Assembly (NCBI GenBank): GCA_010206265.1
Contig: VIQV01000025.1
Location: 1 to 45,442 of the forward strand
From: Lachnospiraceae bacterium MD329
GTDB lineage: Bacteria > Bacillota > Clostridia > UBA1381
Direction of reading: 5' to 3'
DNA length: 45,442 bases
Both the position numbers and the translations under genes were made by a program. Numbering within the stretch: position 1 is the first letter of the stretch; every line of letters starts with the position of its first letter. This document shows, piece after piece, positions 13,850 through 22,600 of this stretch. Below the pieces are notes generated by a model, which was not told the DNA's origin, did not search any database, and saw only the letters and a program-made list of their open reading frames with translations.

Positions 13850-15328
13850 GTGGAGGAGTATAATATTTACAGCGATATAGCCCAGCGGAGTCAGGGGGAC
13901 GTATATATAGGTGTGGTAGGACCTGTCAGAACAGGCAAGTCCACATTCATAAAGAAGTTTATGGATTTGCTTGTAATACCTAATATAGAAAATACATACC
14001 AGGCTGAAAGAACACGCGACGAACTGCCTCAGTCGGCAGGCGGAAGGACTATTATGACCACGGAGCCTAAATTTATACCTAATGAGGCGGTTGAAATATC
14101 ATTGGGTGACAACGCGCATTTAAAGGTAAGAATGATAGATTGCGTAGGATATATCGTAGACAGTTCGCTCGGTTATGTAGAGGACGACGAGCCAAGAATG
14201 GTGACAACCCCTTGGTTTGAACACCCGATAGCGTTTAATGAGGCGGCAGAAATCGGTACAAAGAAGGTAATTACCGAGCATAGCACAATAGGTCTTGTCG
14301 TAACAACTGACGGAAGTATTACAGAAATTGACCGCGAGGACTATATTGACGCGGAAAACAGGGTGATTGACGAATTAAAGGCGATAAACAAGCCGTTTGT
14401 AGTGCTTTTAAACTCTACCAATCCAAAATCAAGAGAATGTCAGAGATTAAGAGAAAATCTTGAAAGACAGCATTGCGTGCCTGTTGTTGCAGTAAACTGC
14501 GAGGAGCTTGACGCGTCTGCAATTCACGAAATTATTGAAACAGTGCTGTTTGAATTCCCGTTAAAGGAAATTAATATTCAGATTCCGGGCTGGATTGAGG
14601 AGCTTTCAAGCGACCATTGGTTAAAGCAGGATATTTACAGCGCCGTGCTTGAAAAGATTGAAAATGTAAGCCGTATACGCGATGTGCGTACATTGTCTGA
14701 GGGAATAGACGAGTGCAGTTTTGTAAAGCGTTCTTATATTGAAGGTATGGACCTTGGAGATGGTACGGTAAATATGTGTATGGAACTTCCTCAGCCGTTA
14801 TTTTATCGTGTTCTTGGTGAGCTTTCGGGCTTTGAAATTGACGGTGAACATCAGCTGATGACGCTTATGAGCACTCTTGCAGATATGAAAGCAGAGTATG
14901 ACAAAATATCGTTTGCTCTCCACGAGGTAATGGAAAACGGTTATGGTATCGTTTCACCGACTACCGAAGAACTGACGCTTGATGAACCTAAAATTGTTAA
15001 GCAGGGTGGTAAGTTTGGCGTTAAGCTAAAAGCAAGCGCTCCGTCTATACATATGATACGCGCTGATATTGAAACCGAAGTCAGCCCGATTGTGGGAACT
15101 GAAAAGCAGTCAGAGGAACTTGTACGTTATCTGCTGTCAGAATTTGAGTCAGACCCGACAAAGATATGGCAGTCAAACATCTTCGGTAAATCACTTTATG
15201 AGCTTGTGAATGAAGGACTTCATAATAAATTATCACGTATGCCTGAGTCGGCTCGTATGAAACTTAAAGAAACACTTCAAAGAATTATTAACGACGGAAG
15301 TAACGGATTGATTTGTATAATTCTATAA
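13850..15328 (+). CDS. spoIVA: Stage IV sporulation protein A
   Basis: The product is 492 residues, the normal length, starting at GTG 13850 behind SD AAAGGAGGAAAAG. The N-terminal ATPase domain has Walker A GPVRTGKST (24-32), the QSAGGRTIMTTEPKFIP segment (about 62-78) and a DCVGY Walker-B-like motif. The C-terminal part is the conserved SpoIVA region ending GSNGLICIIL. It polymerises on the forespore membrane as the base of the spore coat in the mother cell. The sigma-E-type promoter at 13783-13811 agrees with this. It proves a sporulating lineage. Confidence 0.97.
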   Translation: MEEYNIYSDIAQRSQGDVYIGVVGPVRTGKSTFIKKFMDLLVIPNIENTYQAERTRDELPQSAGGRTIMTTEPKFIPNEAVEISLGDNAHLKVRMIDCVGYIVDSSLGYVEDDEPRMVTTPWFEHPIAFNEAAEIGTKKVITEHSTIGLVVTTDGSITEIDREDYIDAENRVIDELKAINKPFVVLLNSTNPKSRECQRLRENLERQHCVPVVAVNCEELDASAIHEIIETVLFEFPLKEINIQIPGWIEELSSDHWLKQDIYSAVLEKIENVSRIRDVRTLSEGIDECSFVKRSYIEGMDLGDGTVNMCMELPQPLFYRVLGELSGFEIDGEHQLMTLMSTLADMKAEYDKISFALHEVMENGYGIVSPTTEELTLDEPKIVKQGGKFGVKLKASAPSIHMIRADIETEVSPIVGTEKQSEELVRYLLSEFESDPTKIWQSNIFGKSLYELVNEGLHNKLSRMPESARMKLKETLQRIINDGSNGLICIIL

Positions 15329-15347
15329 TTTGGAATGGTGGTGCACG

Positions 15348-16043
15348 GTGGTTAAAAAAATATTTTGCTTGTGTTTCACGGTGATAATGCTTGCTTCGTG
15401 CGCGGCGGGGGGCGTAAGCGTTAATAAGAGTGAGAATAAATATGAAACCGATTATTCCGAGGTCACAGCGGAAACAGTAAAGATTACAGGTATTGCGGAC
15501 GCGGAGTTTGAAAAGAGTATTAATGAAGAACTTCAAAAACAGGTGGATAGTGAGCTTGTCGCGTTTGATAGTCTGGCGGCGGAAAACAGCTCCAATGTCC
15601 GTATGGGGAATAGGTGTATTCTCAATATAAGCTGGGACGAAAGGTATAATAAAAACAGTTTTTTGAGTATTGTTGAAGAAAAGTATATTTATACGGGCGG
15701 CGCGCACGGCACGACAGTTCGTATACCGAAAAACATTGATGTTTCGGGCGGACGTACCGTACAGCTTGCCGACTTGTTTACGGACGACGGGTATATAACA
15801 ACACTTAACAGAATGATAAACGAGCGTATGTCGGAGCATAGCGAGGAATATCAGGAGCTTTGGGAGAAACCTGAAATTAAACCCGAACATCAGACGGATT
15901 TCTATCTTGACGGCGATTCACTTGTTATATTCTTTCAGCCGTATGAACTGTCATATTATGCGCGCGGATTTGTGGAATTCCCATTGCCGCTTGACGAGCT
16001 TGCAGGATATATGAAAGAGGAATATCGGCGTCTTGCAGGTTAA
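15348..16043 (+). CDS. Lipoprotein with DUF3298/PdaC-type (RsiV-like) domain
   Basis: The frame can be read from 15330, but a GTG at 15348 gives MVKKIFCLCFTVIMLASC, a clean lipoprotein signal with lipobox LASC. The remaining 210 residues show a split DUF4163/DUF3298 fold: a YETDYSEVTAETVKITG strand region near 35, Y-T-G-G-A-H-G (about 125-131), and a C-terminal part with FFQPYELSYYARGF. Such domains occur in RsiV anti-sigma factors and PdaC-like deacetylases, where they bind lysozyme or peptidoglycan, but no catalytic domain is present here. It follows spoIVA by 20 bp and could be co-transcribed. The start codon is uncertain. Confidence 0.7.
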   Translation: MVKKIFCLCFTVIMLASCAAGGVSVNKSENKYETDYSEVTAETVKITGIADAEFEKSINEELQKQVDSELVAFDSLAAENSSNVRMGNRCILNISWDERYNKNSFLSIVEEKYIYTGGAHGTTVRIPKNIDVSGGRTVQLADLFTDDGYITTLNRMINERMSEHSEEYQELWEKPEIKPEHQTDFYLDGDSLVIFFQPYELSYYARGFVEFPLPLDELAGYMKEEYRRLAG

Positions 16044-16062
16044 GCATAGTATATATCTTACA

Positions 16063-16103
16063 AAAAAACAAATAACCGTGTATTTTGCGGTTATTTGTTT
16101 TTT
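16063..16103. terminator. Bidirectional terminator
   Basis: A perfect 16-bp stem (16063-16078 with 16088-16103) with A6 and T6 flanks between the convergent genes ending at 16043 and 16124. Confidence 0.9.
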
Positions 16104-16123
16104 GCGTTTTAAAAGCAACTGTA

Positions 16124-16324
16124 TTACTGAACGCCTTTGCCGACAGAGCCTTCGCCGTTTAGATTGTGATAAACCTTTTGTTCGGTTCCGTATGTTCCCG
16201 GTATGATTGGTTTTGCGTGTTCCTTGCCGTGCTTTGCCTTACCCTGTATTTCCGGTACGGGAGAAACGTCATTGCGTGGTTTTGTGTGCGTCCGTTCAGG
16301 GCGCGACATTCCCTGTTTTGCCAT
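16124..16324 (-). CDS. Small conserved-looking basic protein (66 aa), unknown
   Basis: The protein starts MAKQGMSRPERTHTKPRND and continues with the alternating Lys/Pro/Glu composition of an intrinsically disordered, hydrophilic peptide: V-S-P-V-P-E-I-Q-G-K-A-K around 21-32 and a P-I-I-P-G-T motif near 39-44. It has no Cys, no signal and no membrane segment. SD AGGTGATATATT precedes the ATG. It resembles small spore or stress proteins in composition and lies beside spoIVA, but I cannot assign it to a known SASP family. The good SD, own terminator and non-random composition make it a real gene. Confidence 0.7.
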   Translation of the reverse strand: MAKQGMSRPERTHTKPRNDVSPVPEIQGKAKHGKEHAKPIIPGTYGTEQKVYHNLNGEGSVGKGVQ

Positions 16325-16416
16325 AATATATCACCTCATAAATAGTATTGCCGTAAAATATTAAAATATCCGTAAGAGGATTAAAAGTTGATGAAGCGCT
16401 TTTTATATACTCGCTA

Positions 16417-16445
16417 TTGAAATATAAGGGAAAATATGTTAGAAT
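16417..16445 (+). promoter_or_regulatory. Promoter of the DUF362-trmL-apgM-ytvI-metG run
   Basis: TTGAAA (16417-16422), 17 bp, TAGAAT (16440-16445), 46 bp before the DUF362 gene start. Confidence 0.6.
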
Positions 16446-16491
16446 GATAAAATAGGAAAGATTTCAGGCAGAAAGGCAATGGAGAGTTTTT

Positions 16492-17643
16492 ATGGACAAC
16501 AAGGTTTCTGTTACAAAATGCGAAAGATACTCGGAGGTACAGGCGGCTGTTGAAAAGGCTGTGGATATGCTCGGAGGTATTGAAAAATTTATTAAAAAAG
16601 GCGACAAGGTGGTTATAAAACCAAATCTTGTTTCAAAGAAAAAGCCCGATGAGGCAGTTACTACAAATCCCGATTTTCTTCACGCTGTAATAGTTATGGC
16701 GGAAAAAGCAGGAGGCGATGTAACCATAGCCGAAAGTCCGGGCGGTCCGTATAATGCGGCGGCATTAAAGGGAGTATACAGCGTATGCGGAGTTAATGAG
16801 GCAATCAAGGGCACAAACGCAAAACTGAACTTTGACACCTCTTTTACGGAAGTGCATTTTCCTGAGGGAAAAACCGTCAAAAGTATACCGATTATTAACC
16901 CCATACTTGACGTGGACGTTATAATATCACTGCCGAAACTGAAAACACACGCAATGACAAGTTATACGGGCGCGGTTAAAAATCTTTTTGGTACAATACC
17001 GGGCACATACAAGGCGGAATTGCATTTTCGTCTTAACGAACGCAAGTCTTTTTGTTCAATGCTTGTAGACCTGCACGAATGTGTTAAACCGACGTTAAGT
17101 ATAATGGACGCGGTGTGGGGAATGGAGGGCAATGGTCCGACAGCAGGACAAAACAGATATATAGGACTTGTTATGGCAAGCGCAAATGCTCACGCGCTTG
17201 ATATGGCGGCGTGTCATTTGATAGATTATACGCCTGAAGAGGTGGATACGGTATACGAGGCGGTAAAGCGCGGACTTGTTGCCAAAAATGCAGACGGACT
17301 GGAGATTTTGGGCGAGGCTATAGAACCGCTTGTTATAAAGGATTTCATAAAGCCCGAAAGTCATTTTAATCTGCTAAAGCTGATTTCACTGCCTGCGTCG
17401 CTTAACGCGTGGCTTACAAACGCGCTTGCGTCAAAGCCGAAAATAAATTACAGCGAGTGTATACGCTGCGGCGAGTGCGCGATGTGCTGTCCGCCGAAGG
17501 CGATTGATATGTCGTCGGGCAAACCGCAGATTGATGAAAAAAAGTGTATAAAATGCTTTTGCTGTCAGGAGCTATGCCCGAAAGGAGCGGTTAAAATTCA
17601 CCGCCCGATTTTAAACAGATTTATGGTTAAATTTATAAAATAA
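16492..17643 (+). CDS. DUF362 protein fused to a 2[4Fe-4S] ferredoxin domain
   Basis: Residues 1-305 form the DUF362 domain (VVIKPNLVSKKKP near 42-54, ISLPKLKTHAMTSYTGAVKNLFG near 142-165, conserved Lys/His and NLFG). Residues about 320-372 carry two complete clusters, CIRCGECAMCCP and CIKCFCCQELCP (CxxCxxCxxxCP each). It is cytoplasmic, with no signal. Members are common in anaerobes; the reaction is unknown, though electron transfer via the clusters is certain in principle. The length of 383 is usual. It heads a rightward run, and trmL starts 13 bp downstream. Confidence 0.9.
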   Translation: MDNKVSVTKCERYSEVQAAVEKAVDMLGGIEKFIKKGDKVVIKPNLVSKKKPDEAVTTNPDFLHAVIVMAEKAGGDVTIAESPGGPYNAAALKGVYSVCGVNEAIKGTNAKLNFDTSFTEVHFPEGKTVKSIPIINPILDVDVIISLPKLKTHAMTSYTGAVKNLFGTIPGTYKAELHFRLNERKSFCSMLVDLHECVKPTLSIMDAVWGMEGNGPTAGQNRYIGLVMASANAHALDMAACHLIDYTPEEVDTVYEAVKRGLVAKNADGLEILGEAIEPLVIKDFIKPESHFNLLKLISLPASLNAWLTNALASKPKINYSECIRCGECAMCCPPKAIDMSSGKPQIDEKKCIKCFCCQELCPKGAVKIHRPILNRFMVKFIK

Positions 17644-17656
17644 AGGATATGATTTT

Positions 17657-18148
17657 GTGTTTAATATAGTTCTTGTGGAACCGCGTATTCCGCAGAATAC
17701 GGGCAATATCGCCCGTACCTGCGCGGCTACGGGTTGCGGACTGCATATAGTACGTCCGACTGCGTTTCAGATTACGGATAAAAATTTAAAGCGCGCCGGA
17801 CTTGATTACTGGCATTTGCTTAATGTTCAGTATTACGACAATTTAAAAGATTTTTTTGAAAAAACGGAAGGCGCGCGTTATTTTTACGCAACAACAAAAG
17901 CTCAGCATACATATGTGGACGCCGAATTTTGTGATAATGACTTTATTCTGTTCGGGCGTGAAGATGCAGGACTTCCCGAAGAACTTTTATACGAACACGA
18001 AGAACGGTGTATACGCATACCTATGATTGATGAGGCGCGCAGTCTTAACCTGTCAAACTCTGTTGCGATAGTTGTATATGAAGCATTAAGACAGCAAGGG
18101 TTTGACAATTTGAAAAATCTTGGACAGCTGACTAAGTTTAAGTGGTAG
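17657..18148 (+). CDS. trmL: tRNA (cytidine(34)-2'-O)-methyltransferase TrmL
   Basis: It starts at GTG 17657 (MFNIVLVEPRIPQNTGNIARTC). It is a 163-residue SpoU/TrmH-type SPOUT methyltransferase in the minimal TrmL form. Motif 1 is N-T-G-N-I-A-R-T, motif 2 LFGREDAGLPEE (near 100-111) and motif 3 IPMIDEARSLNLSNSVAIVVYEA (near 119-141), which form the knot and S-adenosylmethionine site. It methylates the wobble base of tRNA-Leu isoacceptors. It is 13 bp behind the DUF362 gene and its stop precedes the apgM start by 14 bp. Confidence 0.95.
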   Translation: MFNIVLVEPRIPQNTGNIARTCAATGCGLHIVRPTAFQITDKNLKRAGLDYWHLLNVQYYDNLKDFFEKTEGARYFYATTKAQHTYVDAEFCDNDFILFGREDAGLPEELLYEHEERCIRIPMIDEARSLNLSNSVAIVVYEALRQQGFDNLKNLGQLTKFKW

Positions 18149-18162
18149 AAAGGAAGATAATA

Positions 18163-19371
18163 ATGAAGTATATTGTAATACTCGGAGATGGAATGGCAGA
18201 TTACCCCGTAGATTTTTTTGACGGCAAGACTATTTTGGAAGTTGCCAAAAAGCCTACGATTGATTATATGTGCGCTCACGGTGAGCTTGGAATGGTAAAA
18301 ACCGTTCAGGACGGTATGAAACCCGGCTCTGATGTGGCTAATCTTTCTGTAATGGGTTATGATACAAGAGAGTGCTACAGCGGACGTTCACCGCTTGAGG
18401 CGGCGTCAATCGGTGTGGAAATGAAAGATGACGACGTAACTTTTCGTACCAATCTTGTAACGTTAAGTGATGAAGAAAACTATGAGGATAAAACAATGCT
18501 CGACTACAGCGCAGGCGAAATTACGACCGAAGAGGCGAATGAGCTTATAAATGCGGTTGCAGAAGAGCTTAACACTGACAAGATTAAGTTCTATGCAGGT
18601 ATAAGCTATCGTCATTTGTGCGTGTGGAACGGAGGAAGTACAAACGTTGATATGACACCGCCTCACGATATTTCAGATAAAAAAATAGCAGACCACCTGC
18701 CAAAGGGCGATGGCGCTGACGTATTCCTTGAAATGATGAAAAAAAGTGAAAAGATTTTAAAGGAGCACCCTGTAAATAAGGCCCGCGCGGCGGCAGGTAA
18801 AAACCCTGCAACATCAATATGGCCTTGGGGCGAGGGTACAAAGCCGCAGCTTGAAAACTTTGAAAAGAAATTCGGAGTAAAGGGCAGTGTAATATCGGCA
18901 GTTGACCTTATAAAGGGTATCGCAAAATGTGCAGGTATGAACTCAATTGACGTTGAGGGAGCTACAGGAAACTGCGAAACCAACTGGGACGGTAAGGCGC
19001 AGGCAGCGCTTGACGCAATCTTAGACGGCAGTGATTTTGTTTATCTGCATATGGAGGCGCCTGACGAAATGGGACATCAGGGCGCGCCTGAAAAGAAGAA
19101 ATTTGCTGTCGAAACGATTGACGCAAAGGTGGTAAAATTTTTGAAAGATGAGCTTGAAAAACGCGGCATTGATTATAAAATGCTTATTATGCCCGACCAC
19201 CCTACGCCTATTTCATTAAAGACCCACGTTTCCGATCCTGTTCCGTATGTTATTTATGACAGTACAAAGGAGCTTGATACAGGTTTGTCGTATACGGAGG
19301 AAAACGGTAAAAAAACAAGTCTTTATATTGAAAAGGGTTATACCCTGATGAATCATTTTTTAGACAAATAA
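18163..19371 (+). CDS. apgM: Cofactor-independent phosphoglycerate mutase, ApgM type
   Basis: ATG 18163 with SD AGAAAGGAAG is preferred over an in-frame start at 18142 inside trmL. Its 402 residues begin MKYIVILGDGMADYP (metal-binding Asp in LGDGMAD). They contain GSDVANLSVMGYDTRECYSGRSPLEAASIG (the catalytic Ser region near 55-84) and IMPDHPTPIS (near 345) with HLHMEAPDEMGHQG metal ligands around 290-305. It interconverts 3- and 2-phosphoglycerate in glycolysis. This archaeal-like aPGM type is distinct from GpmI and occurs in several Clostridia. Confidence 0.93.
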   Translation: MKYIVILGDGMADYPVDFFDGKTILEVAKKPTIDYMCAHGELGMVKTVQDGMKPGSDVANLSVMGYDTRECYSGRSPLEAASIGVEMKDDDVTFRTNLVTLSDEENYEDKTMLDYSAGEITTEEANELINAVAEELNTDKIKFYAGISYRHLCVWNGGSTNVDMTPPHDISDKKIADHLPKGDGADVFLEMMKKSEKILKEHPVNKARAAAGKNPATSIWPWGEGTKPQLENFEKKFGVKGSVISAVDLIKGIAKCAGMNSIDVEGATGNCETNWDGKAQAALDAILDGSDFVYLHMEAPDEMGHQGAPEKKKFAVETIDAKVVKFLKDELEKRGIDYKMLIMPDHPTPISLKTHVSDPVPYVIYDSTKELDTGLSYTEENGKKTSLYIEKGYTLMNHFLDK

Positions 19372-19411
19372 ATCACAATTCATACCGTGTTCCGCGGAAA
19401 GGACTGATTAT

Positions 19412-20599
19412 ATGAAGATTAAAAAAAACTGGGTCAAAATAGTTCTGTTTGTTGCCGGAATAATATTGCTGGGTGTCGGCGTATATTTTTTCCTGCCTAC
19501 GATAATTAATCTTATAGGCTTTGTGCTTGAACTGTTTTTACCGTTTATTCTGGGATATATCTTTTCACTGCTTGTAAATCCGCTTGCGGACAGGCTGCAA
19601 AAAAAGATGAAAATACCGAGGGGAATGTCGGCAGTGCTCGTTATGGTGCTGATTATAGGAATACTGGGCGGTATACTTACCTTTGCAATATGGAAAATTA
19701 TCGACGAGGCGAGAACGCTTTATATGCAGTTTCCATCGATATATATTTCAATGCGCGACGGTATGCACGCGCTCGGAGATAAGTGGTCTACGGTATATGT
19801 AAATCTTCCTGTTAACATACAAAATGCGATTACCGCGCTGGGAGACGCGATTTCGGAAAGAGCCGCAATGATTATAAATAATGTGTCGTATCCCGTGGTT
19901 GATTATGCAGGTAATTTCGCAAAAGCATTGCCGAGAGTATTTATTGCTGTTATAGTGTTTTTGCTTTCGTCATACTTTATGGTTTCGGAAAACAGCACAG
20001 TAACTATGGCGGTAAAGAGAATTACAAGTCCGCGTCTGGCGGAACGGCTTGCCCTTATAAAACGTGAGATTAAAAAATATTTGGGCGGTTATATAAAAGC
20101 TCAGGGAATACTGATGTTTATTGCTTTTATTATAATGTTTATCGGGCTTAGTATATTTAATATTCAATATGCTCTGCTGATTGCGCTGGGAATAGCTATA
20201 GTGGACGCACTTCCGTTTTTTGGCAGCGGTCTTATATTATGGCCGTGGACAGTAATTGCGTTTTTGAATGGTGATATAAAACTTGGAATAGGTCTTATCT
20301 GTATATATGTTGCGGTTACGATAATGAGGCGTTTTGCCGAACCGAAACTTGTCAGTTCAAGTATGGGTATGAATCCGCTTTTGACGCTGATGTCAATGTA
20401 TGTAGGATATAAAACGCTGAGTATCGGAGGTCTTATATTAGGACCGATAATACTTATGATGATTATAAGCTTTTATAAGGCAGGTGTGTTTGACGCGCCG
20501 ATACGCCTTTTAAAGAGTCTGGCAAGACTGATAAAAGAGCAGTTTATACTGTTTAAACAGTTTGTAATAAATTTAATGAGGAGTGACTGGAATGAATAA
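19412..20599 (+). CDS. AI-2E/PerM family permease, YtvI-like
   Basis: The protein has 395 residues with about eight hydrophobic segments (for example 10-30, 33-55, 67-90, 165-187, 225-248, 255-275, 280-300, 320-350) and the family pattern FILGYIFSLLVNPLADRLQKK near 42-62. It is a polytopic membrane protein. The YtvI branch is linked to sporulation in Bacillus, but the substrate is unknown. SD GGAAAGGA. Its end overlaps the metG start by 8 bp, so translation is probably coupled. Confidence 0.88.
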   Translation: MKIKKNWVKIVLFVAGIILLGVGVYFFLPTIINLIGFVLELFLPFILGYIFSLLVNPLADRLQKKMKIPRGMSAVLVMVLIIGILGGILTFAIWKIIDEARTLYMQFPSIYISMRDGMHALGDKWSTVYVNLPVNIQNAITALGDAISERAAMIINNVSYPVVDYAGNFAKALPRVFIAVIVFLLSSYFMVSENSTVTMAVKRITSPRLAERLALIKREIKKYLGGYIKAQGILMFIAFIIMFIGLSIFNIQYALLIALGIAIVDALPFFGSGLILWPWTVIAFLNGDIKLGIGLICIYVAVTIMRRFAEPKLVSSSMGMNPLLTLMSMYVGYKTLSIGGLILGPIILMMIISFYKAGVFDAPIRLLKSLARLIKEQFILFKQFVINLMRSDWNE

Positions 20600-22514
20600 A
20601 TATTATATTACAACCGCTATTGCGTATACGTCGAAGAAACCGCATATAGGCAACACCTATGAGATTATACTGACCGACGCGATTGCGCGATTTAATCGTT
20701 TTATCGGCAAAGATGTCTTTTTCCTTACGGGAACAGACGAGCACGGACAGAAGATACAGGAGATTGCTGAGGCGGAGGGAATAACGCCGAAACAGCACGT
20801 TGACAAAATCGCGGGTCAAATCAGGGATATTGCCGATATGCTTAATATAAGTTATGACAAGTTTATCCGTACTACTGACGATTATCACGTTAAGTCGGTA
20901 CAGCAGATATTTAAAAAGCTCTATGAACAGGGAGATATTTATAAATCGGAATATGAGGGGCTTTATTGTACGCCTTGTGAATCATTCTGGACGGAAACAC
21001 AGCTTGTTGACGGAAAATGTCCCGATTGCGGACGTGAAGTGCAAAAGACAAAGGAAGAGGCATACTTCTTTAAAATGAGTAAATATCAGGACAAGCTGAT
21101 GGAATATATTGAAGCTCACCCTGAATTTATTCAGCCTGAATCACGAAAGAAAGAAATGGTAAATAACTTTTTAAAGCCGGGCTTGCAGGATTTATGCGTA
21201 TCAAGGACAAGTTTTACTTGGGGTATACCTGTAGAGTTTGACGAGGGACATATCGTGTATGTCTGGATTGACGCGCTTTCAAACTATATTACAGCGCTCG
21301 GTTATACACCTGAGGCGCAGGGGGATTTGTACAAAAAATACTGGCCTGCAGATGTGCATATTATCGGTAAGGATATATTAAGATTCCATACAATTTACTG
21401 GCCGATTATGCTTATGGCTCTTGGTGAACCGCTGCCGAAACAGGTGTTCGGACACCCTTGGATGCTCGTTGGTGAGGAAAAAATGAGTAAGTCGCGAGGT
21501 AATGTGATTTATGCCGAAGATTTGGTTAAACATTTCGGTGTTGACGCTGTAAGATATTATTCACTGCACGAAATGCCGTTTGCTCAGGACGGAACAATTA
21601 CCTATGAGGTGTTTATCAGCCGTTTTAATTCTGATTTGGCAAACACTCTCGGAAATCTTGTAAACAGAACAGTTGCAATGATTAATAAGTATTTCGGCGG
21701 TGAAATACAGTCAGGTGACGTGACAGGTGAGTTTGATGACGATTTAAAAACGGTTGCTGTATCGGCGGTTGAAAAGATTGCAAAGAAAATGGAAACTCTG
21801 CACGTTGCGGACAGTCTTGACGAGATATGGGCAGTTGTAAACAGAGCGAATAAGTATATTGATGAAACTGCTCCGTGGGTACTGGCAAAGGACGAGGCGC
21901 AGAAACCGCGTCTTGGCACAGTGCTTTATAACCTTGCCGAAACAATCCGTATAATTGCTGCATTGTTAAGTCCGTATATGCCTGAAACGTCGCAGAAAAT
22001 TGCGGCTCAGATTAATGCGGATACGCTTTCGTTTGAAAGCACAAAAACATTTGGGGTAACAAAGTCAGGCGTTAAAGTTGGCGAGGCGGTTCCTCTGTTC
22101 CAGAGAATTGACGCTGAAAAGAAGCTTGCCGAGCTTGAAGAGGAGCTTGGACAGCCTGCCGAGGAGGAAATTCAAATTGCTCCGTATAAGGACTATATAG
22201 AGTTTGAGGAATTTGAAAAGCTTGATATACGCGTAGGCAAGGTTATTGAGTGCGAGAAGGTTCCGAAGTCGTCAAAGCTATTAAGATTTACTTTGCAGGT
22301 GGGAAGTGAAACGCGTCAGATTTTATCGGGAATTTCAAAGTACCATACTCCCGAAGAACTGATTGGTAAAAACGTACTGTTTGTCGCAAATCTAAAGCCA
22401 AGAAAGATGATGGGGCTTGAATCGTGCGGAATGATTTTGTCAGCCGAATATGAGGACAAACTAACAGTTCTGACTACGTTGAATGATATTCAGAGCGGCG
22501 CCGAAATCGTTTGA
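20592..22514 (+). CDS. metG: Methionyl-tRNA synthetase
   Basis: The start is at ATG 20592 behind SD GAGGAGTGA, inside the previous gene. It is 640 residues. The class I signature is HIGN (18-21, usually HIGH or HVGN). The zinc knuckle is CTPCES ... CPDCGRE (near 127-145), and KMSKSRGN sits near 297-304. The C-terminal Trbp111-like tRNA-binding domain (about 535-640, DIRVGKVIECEKVPKSSKLL) is present, as in dimeric bacterial MetG. It charges tRNA-Met. No T-box can lie upstream because the genes overlap. Confidence 0.97.
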   Translation: MNKYYITTAIAYTSKKPHIGNTYEIILTDAIARFNRFIGKDVFFLTGTDEHGQKIQEIAEAEGITPKQHVDKIAGQIRDIADMLNISYDKFIRTTDDYHVKSVQQIFKKLYEQGDIYKSEYEGLYCTPCESFWTETQLVDGKCPDCGREVQKTKEEAYFFKMSKYQDKLMEYIEAHPEFIQPESRKKEMVNNFLKPGLQDLCVSRTSFTWGIPVEFDEGHIVYVWIDALSNYITALGYTPEAQGDLYKKYWPADVHIIGKDILRFHTIYWPIMLMALGEPLPKQVFGHPWMLVGEEKMSKSRGNVIYAEDLVKHFGVDAVRYYSLHEMPFAQDGTITYEVFISRFNSDLANTLGNLVNRTVAMINKYFGGEIQSGDVTGEFDDDLKTVAVSAVEKIAKKMETLHVADSLDEIWAVVNRANKYIDETAPWVLAKDEAQKPRLGTVLYNLAETIRIIAALLSPYMPETSQKIAAQINADTLSFESTKTFGVTKSGVKVGEAVPLFQRIDAEKKLAELEEELGQPAEEEIQIAPYKDYIEFEEFEKLDIRVGKVIECEKVPKSSKLLRFTLQVGSETRQILSGISKYHTPEELIGKNVLFVANLKPRKMMGLESCGMILSAEYEDKLTVLTTLNDIQSGAEIV

Positions 22515-22515
22515 G

Positions 22516-22576
22516 TGTTTCACAAAGTGAAACATGTGACATACTGAGCGTAGCTCAGAGTTTTATATAGTATAAT
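22516..22576 (+). promoter_or_regulatory. Two palindromes and a -10 element before the trans-sulfuration gene
   Basis: TGTTTCACAAAGTGAAACA (22516-22534, 8-bp arms) is followed by CTGAGCGTAGCTCAG (22544-22558, 6-bp arms) and TATAAT (22571-22576). The place of the -35 (22548-22553) lies inside the second palindrome and has no match to the consensus. This fits a promoter that depends on a DNA-bound activator. The palindromes could alternatively form a weak terminator for metG. Confidence 0.5.
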
Positions 22577-22600
22577 ACAAAAAAAGGGGATAGATAATCA

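Noticed and set aside
20583..22600. T-box or S-box riboswitch before metG and the sulfur genes
   Set aside because: metG overlaps the gene before it, and the leaders at 22515-22600 and 25815-25972 are too short and lack the conserved motifs.
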